A stretch of 64,000 bases of DNA from GWB1-38-13 sp964608405 (GTDB lineage: Bacteria > Patescibacteriota > Microgenomatia > UBA8517), in NCBI GenBank assembly GCA_964608405.1, contig CAZSNC010000001.1, positions 53,096 to 117,095 on the forward strand, given 5' to 3'. The notes beneath the pieces are model-generated. The model was not told the origin of the DNA and did no database searches. It was given only the letters and a program-made list of their open reading frames with translations. Shown in pieces: positions 61,071 through 64,000 of this stretch. Made by a program: the position numbers and the translations under genes. Position 1 is the first letter of the stretch. The number at the start of each line of letters is the position of its first letter.

Positions 61071-62561
61071 ATGGAGAAATTTATCAGCAAACACGAACGC
61101 TTGGTACAACGAACACTGGAGATCCTACCCGGTTTTGTTTCTTGGAACATCATTCTTTTTCCTTACTGGGGGATATTTGTCATCCCCAACGCCGTTGCAT
61201 ATTTTGTTCTTGCTTACAACATCTACTGGTTTTACCAGTCTGCAACAATTGCCGTCACTTCGTATATTTCCCATATCAGAATCCAGGCTTCGATGGTCTA
61301 CAAATGGGAGGAGGATATTAAAACTTTTCCCGATTATAAAAAGGTTCACAATATTGTGATTATCACAACATATAAAGAACCGCTTAAAACCCTAATAAGA
61401 ACCATTGATTCAATTGCTAATCAAACCCTTTCCAAAAAACAAATAACTGTTGTCTTGGCAATGGAAGCAAAAGAGCCGGAAAGCGACAGAAACGAAAAAG
61501 TGCAGGAACTTAAAAAAATATATGGGAAGGTGTTTGCTAATTTAATTGTAACCGTTCACACGCTTGTTCCCGGCGAGGTGGTAGGAAAAGCATCCAACGA
61601 AAAATATGCGGCGATCCATGTTAAAGAGGAACTAGTCGACAAGAGGGGAATGGATATAAACTATATCACTGTAACAAGCTGTGACGCAGATCATGTTTAC
61701 CACCCCAACCATTTTGCCTGTCTTACATATAAATTCTTGGATAACCCAAAAAGACACTCCATGTTCTGGCAACCGGCAATTATGTTCTACAACAACATTT
61801 GGGAACTTCCGGCAATTACAAGAGTCCCAAGCACCTTGGGTTCGATCTGGAATCTATCCCAGCTTCCAAGACGAGATAGGCTGATCAACCAACAAAACTA
61901 TGCCCTATCTCTCAAGTTATTAGACAAGGCAGGGTATTGGGATGCCGATAAAATTCCGGAGGACTGGGGAATATTTTTTAAATCTTTCTACAAAAACAAA
62001 GGTGATGTTGAAGTCGAACCGATCTACCTACCTGTTAAAGTAGACGCTGCCCAATCGACATCTTTCTTCAAAACCATTAAAAACCAATATGAGCAACAAA
62101 AGAGGTGGGCGTGGGGAGTGTCGGACGATCCATGGATTATTAAGGCCTATTTATTAAACCCGGATATTCCCTTCTTCACAAGAACCATGCGCCTTATTAA
62201 TGTCATGTGGGCACATTTTCTCTGGCCGGTAAACTGGTTTATTATCACAATCGGACTTACTATTCCGACAATTATCAATCCCGCTTTTGGTAGAACAACA
62301 TTGGGATATATGGTTCCGAAAATTTCCTCCTTCGTACTGACGCTCGCACTGGCTTTCCTTCTCGTAATGATTGTCTTTGACAATATCTACAAACCGAAAA
62401 GGCCGGCACATGTTTCCTGGTTTAGGGCACTTATCATGCCGCTTGAGTATATCCTGATGCCCGTTGCCGGATTTTTGTTTTCGGCCCTTCCGGGATTGGA
62501 CGCCCACACAAGATTGATGCTTGGAAAGTATTTGGAATACCGTGTCACCGAGAAGGTGTAG
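61071..62561 (+). CDS. membrane GT2 glycosyltransferase (cellulose/hyaluronan synthase-like)
   Basis: The 496-residue product has N-terminal membrane helices (about 25-65) and a cytosolic GT2 domain. The domain shows IVIITTYKEPLKTLIRTIDS, the substrate aspartates SCDADHVYHP, the catalytic-base motif EDWG and the QQKRWAWG motif (QxxRW) of processive synthases. Three to four C-terminal helices follow. It could make or extend a surface polysaccharide. It starts 20 bases after metG. Confidence 0.93.
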   Translation: MEKFISKHERLVQRTLEILPGFVSWNIILFPYWGIFVIPNAVAYFVLAYNIYWFYQSATIAVTSYISHIRIQASMVYKWEEDIKTFPDYKKVHNIVIITTYKEPLKTLIRTIDSIANQTLSKKQITVVLAMEAKEPESDRNEKVQELKKIYGKVFANLIVTVHTLVPGEVVGKASNEKYAAIHVKEELVDKRGMDINYITVTSCDADHVYHPNHFACLTYKFLDNPKRHSMFWQPAIMFYNNIWELPAITRVPSTLGSIWNLSQLPRRDRLINQQNYALSLKLLDKAGYWDADKIPEDWGIFFKSFYKNKGDVEVEPIYLPVKVDAAQSTSFFKTIKNQYEQQKRWAWGVSDDPWIIKAYLLNPDIPFFTRTMRLINVMWAHFLWPVNWFIITIGLTIPTIINPAFGRTTLGYMVPKISSFVLTLALAFLLVMIVFDNIYKPKRPAHVSWFRALIMPLEYILMPVAGFLFSALPGLDAHTRLMLGKYLEYRVTEKV

Positions 62562-62586
62562 ATATTTTCTTTAAAATATTTGTTTA
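62562..62586 (+). terminator. weak AT-only hairpin after the GT2 gene
   Basis: ATATTTT and AAAATAT (62562-62568 and 62573-62579) flank CTTT, immediately after the stop codon, followed by a T-rich run broken by G. It has no G-C pairs, so it is a poor terminator at best. Confidence 0.25.
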
Positions 62587-62659
62587 CCCGAGATGTAAGT
62601 TTACAAACAATAAATTTCTTTACACAGTAGGAACATTTTGTTTATTAATAAATAATAAA

Positions 62660-63073
62660 ATGTATAAAGAAAATTTTCCTTATACACACGCAGGGCTTTG
62701 GCTTACTACCTTATTACACCAATTTCCACAATGCAACAGAGGGCAGCTTTATATGGAAAGGTTTTGCGAAGCCTGCCTGTCGTTAAAAGAACAAGATTCT
62801 ATTCAAGATTTCACCGTCTGGGAAAAAAATTCACCGAAAGACTGTATGGGAGTAGATGTAACCATCACAATAGATGGAAAAGAAATTGATTTCCAAGTTA
62901 CATCGTCTCTTAAAAATGCCGACAAACACATAAAAACCAATAATAAGCATCCCGAACGGGGAACCGTCAGGATTGTTTATGTCCGTGAAGGAAATAATCA
63001 GGTTATGAAGTCTATCTCCAATTTAGAGAAAGAAATTTTAAGAAAGGCAGCACTTAATTTCAACAAGAAATAA
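62660..63073 (+). CDS. small protein with PD-(D/E)XK-like core, function unknown
   Basis: The 137-residue product has the order expected of a restriction-endonuclease fold: an N-terminal helix region with Glu residues (GQLYMERFCEACLSL), then KDCMGVDVTITIDG and KEIDFQVTSS. A canonical core would read D, then (E/Q)xK; here Asp is present and the usual QVKSS lysine is Thr (QVTSS), so catalysis is doubtful. The first 40 residues contain several cysteines and aromatic residues. It stands alone between the GT2 gene and a converging pentapeptide gene. Confidence 0.6.
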   Translation: MYKENFPYTHAGLWLTTLLHQFPQCNRGQLYMERFCEACLSLKEQDSIQDFTVWEKNSPKDCMGVDVTITIDGKEIDFQVTSSLKNADKHIKTNNKHPERGTVRIVYVREGNNQVMKSISNLEKEILRKAALNFNKK

Positions 63074-63192
63074 TTTTCTTGGACCACTTCCCTACCGAAC
63101 TAAGCAAAAATAATACCCTGTAGTATGTGCATAGGATTATATAGGAAGGTACTAATACTATATTGTGCGACGTTGATGTTTATTAAAAAATT

Positions 63193-63771
63193 TCAGTTCG
63201 GTAAAACAAATCCCCTTGTATTGCCAAGTTTTATAAAGCCTGCAACATCCAACGTAGTTTTTTCAATGTGGCATTGTTCAAACCCCACTCCCGAAATCTC
63301 TGCTGCCGAAAAATCACTCTTTTCAAGATTACATTTTTCAAAAATAACCCTTTCCAGTTTTGCTCCATTGAAAGTAACCCCCAAAAGATCACACTGAATA
63401 AAAATTGAGTTTGTTAAGTTTGCGTTTTCAAATTTACAAGTGCGTAGATCCAATTTCTTTCTCTCCCCCGCTTTTATGCCTTTGTGTTTTTGAAAGACGC
63501 TGTTTATTAACAACGAACCCGTAAAATCACACTCTTTAATATCCGCACCGGCAAAATCGATACTACTTAAGTTACTTCCCGGAAAAGAACAGTTCTCAAA
63601 AGAAACTATTTCAAAGATACTGCCACTAAAATCACAATCAAAAAACCTACAACCCGAGAAATTTGAAAATCTAAATACCAGGTTATTAAACTTACAATTT
63701 AAAAATCTTACGTCTTCAAAATCTTTCCCCTGGATATCATTTTCGAAAATTATTTTATTTTTGTAAATCAT
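63193..63771 (-). CDS. pentapeptide-repeat protein (quadrilateral beta-helix)
   Basis: The 192-residue product consists almost wholly of pentapeptide units with a central Phe or Leu and a preceding Ala, Cys, Ser or Asn (for example VRFLNCKFNN, CRFFDCDFSG, IDFAGADIKECDF, CKFENANLTNSIF). This makes a right-handed square helix. A loop of about 15 residues (HKGIKAGERKKLD) interrupts the coils near residue 98, as in Qnr/McbG-type proteins that mimic DNA and protect gyrase. That role is only a possibility here. It overlaps the upstream gene by 17 bases. Confidence 0.9.
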   Translation of the reverse strand: MIYKNKIIFENDIQGKDFEDVRFLNCKFNNLVFRFSNFSGCRFFDCDFSGSIFEIVSFENCSFPGSNLSSIDFAGADIKECDFTGSLLINSVFQKHKGIKAGERKKLDLRTCKFENANLTNSIFIQCDLLGVTFNGAKLERVIFEKCNLEKSDFSAAEISGVGFEQCHIEKTTLDVAGFIKLGNTRGFVLPN

Positions 63772-63997
63772 AATTCTTGGAGATTGTTTCGAATATGGGA
63801 ATAATCCGCGAACGCATTTTGCGGCTTTGGGGAAAACCGGTGATTAATAAGTATCCTTGCCAGTCTCCTTCTCCAATGGCAAGTTCAAGATGTATTGTGT
63901 CAACTAATTTTGCCTCTCCCTCAACTTCATAAACCCTATACTCACCTTTCGACAGTTTTTGGTCGGTCTTGTGGAGCTTGTGAGTGGTAATAAGCAT
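63755..63997 (-). CDS. hypothetical small protein, possibly 5'-truncated by window end
   Basis: The 80-residue frame has an ATG at 63995-63997 but remains open to the window end, so the true start may lie outside. The sequence has strand-rich character (YRVYEVEGEAKLVDTIHLEL, then WQGYLLITGFPQ) with no membrane segment or recognised motif. It overlaps the pentapeptide gene by 17 bases and is probably in the same operon. Confidence 0.55.
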   Translation of the reverse strand: MLITTHKLHKTDQKLSKGEYRVYEVEGEAKLVDTIHLELAIGEGDWQGYLLITGFPQSRKMRSRIIPIFETISKNYDLQK

Positions 63998-64000
63998 TTC

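Noticed and set aside
63074..63192. 119-base gap examined for a terminator or small gene
   Set aside because: Only AT-rich sequence without a convincing stem or start codon context.
1..64000. CRISPR arrays, insertion sequences, prophage genes, rRNA and tRNA
   Set aside because: No regularly spaced repeats, transposases, integrases, phage structural modules (apart from the baseplate-J-like domain in a housekeeping context) or RNA gene signatures were seen.

Overview
The window reads as a contiguous piece of a streamlined bacterial chromosome, most likely from the Candidate Phyla Radiation (Patescibacteria) and probably the Microgenomates branch. This is inference from content. The DNA is AT-rich and densely packed, with no gap over about 160 bases. 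TGA is used as a stop (for example alaS), so this is not the code-25 lineages. AlaS, IF2, HrcA and Lon are shortened. There is a sortase with an LPxxG-type surface protein and no outer-membrane genes. Several polytopic glycosyltransferases (two HPDE-type, a DUF2298 protein and a GT87-like one) are also typical of this group. No rRNA, tRNA, CRISPR array, insertion sequence or prophage was seen.

Layout. Bases 1-38306 are almost entirely minus-strand housekeeping genes. In transcription order from high to low coordinates they are: murJ; hrcA-grpE-dnaK behind a CIRCE operator; a short plus-strand island (DUF167 and an orphan gene); a 2-TM protein and a putative zincin; dnaJ behind a second CIRCE; nusA-infB-NrnA-like-rpsO-pnp-Lon-like ATPase-uracil-DNA glycosylase-RNase J; ftsK, a RodZ-like protein and a small membrane protein; alaS; a large PilM-like/baseplate-J-like membrane protein; sortase; ruvX; a zinc-ribbon protein; mltG; rpoB-rpoC-rpsL-rpsG-fusA (fusA runs off the left edge). 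Bases 38398-45126 are plus strand: rpsT, then a PilN-PilO-like operon ending in a fibronectin-type protein and an LPEAG-tailed surface protein, then two GT-C glycosyltransferases. Bases 45107-64000 alternate strands and carry methyltransferase, GT4, HAD, DUF2298, two SF1 helicases, FemAB-like, Nudix, RmuC, GT87-like, metG, a GT2 synthase, a small PD-(D/E)XK-like protein and a pentapeptide-repeat protein.

How the genes work together. The minus-strand half supplies transcription (RpoB, RpoC, NusA), translation (S7, S12, S15, EF-G, IF2, AlaS), RNA decay (PNPase, RNase J), protein folding (DnaK, DnaJ, GrpE under HrcA) and wall growth and division (MurJ, MltG, FtsK, RodZ-like). The plus-strand half builds the cell surface: a pilus-like membrane assembly, a sortase substrate, lipid-linked-sugar glycosyltransferases and a FemX-like wall-peptide enzyme.

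The most striking signals are recognisable core enzymes missing residues that define their families. EF-G has NKLN instead of NKxD. RNase J lacks three metal ligands. A family-4 uracil-DNA glycosylase has no cysteines. A Lon ATPase has no protease. An NrnA-like protein has no DHH catalytic motifs. MetRS has HIGF instead of HIGH and an altered methionine pocket. RpoB differs at rifampicin-contact positions. Other candidates for new biology are a zincin encoded beside dnaJ, the PilM/baseplate-J fusion next to the sortase, and the PilN/PilO/LPEAG operon.
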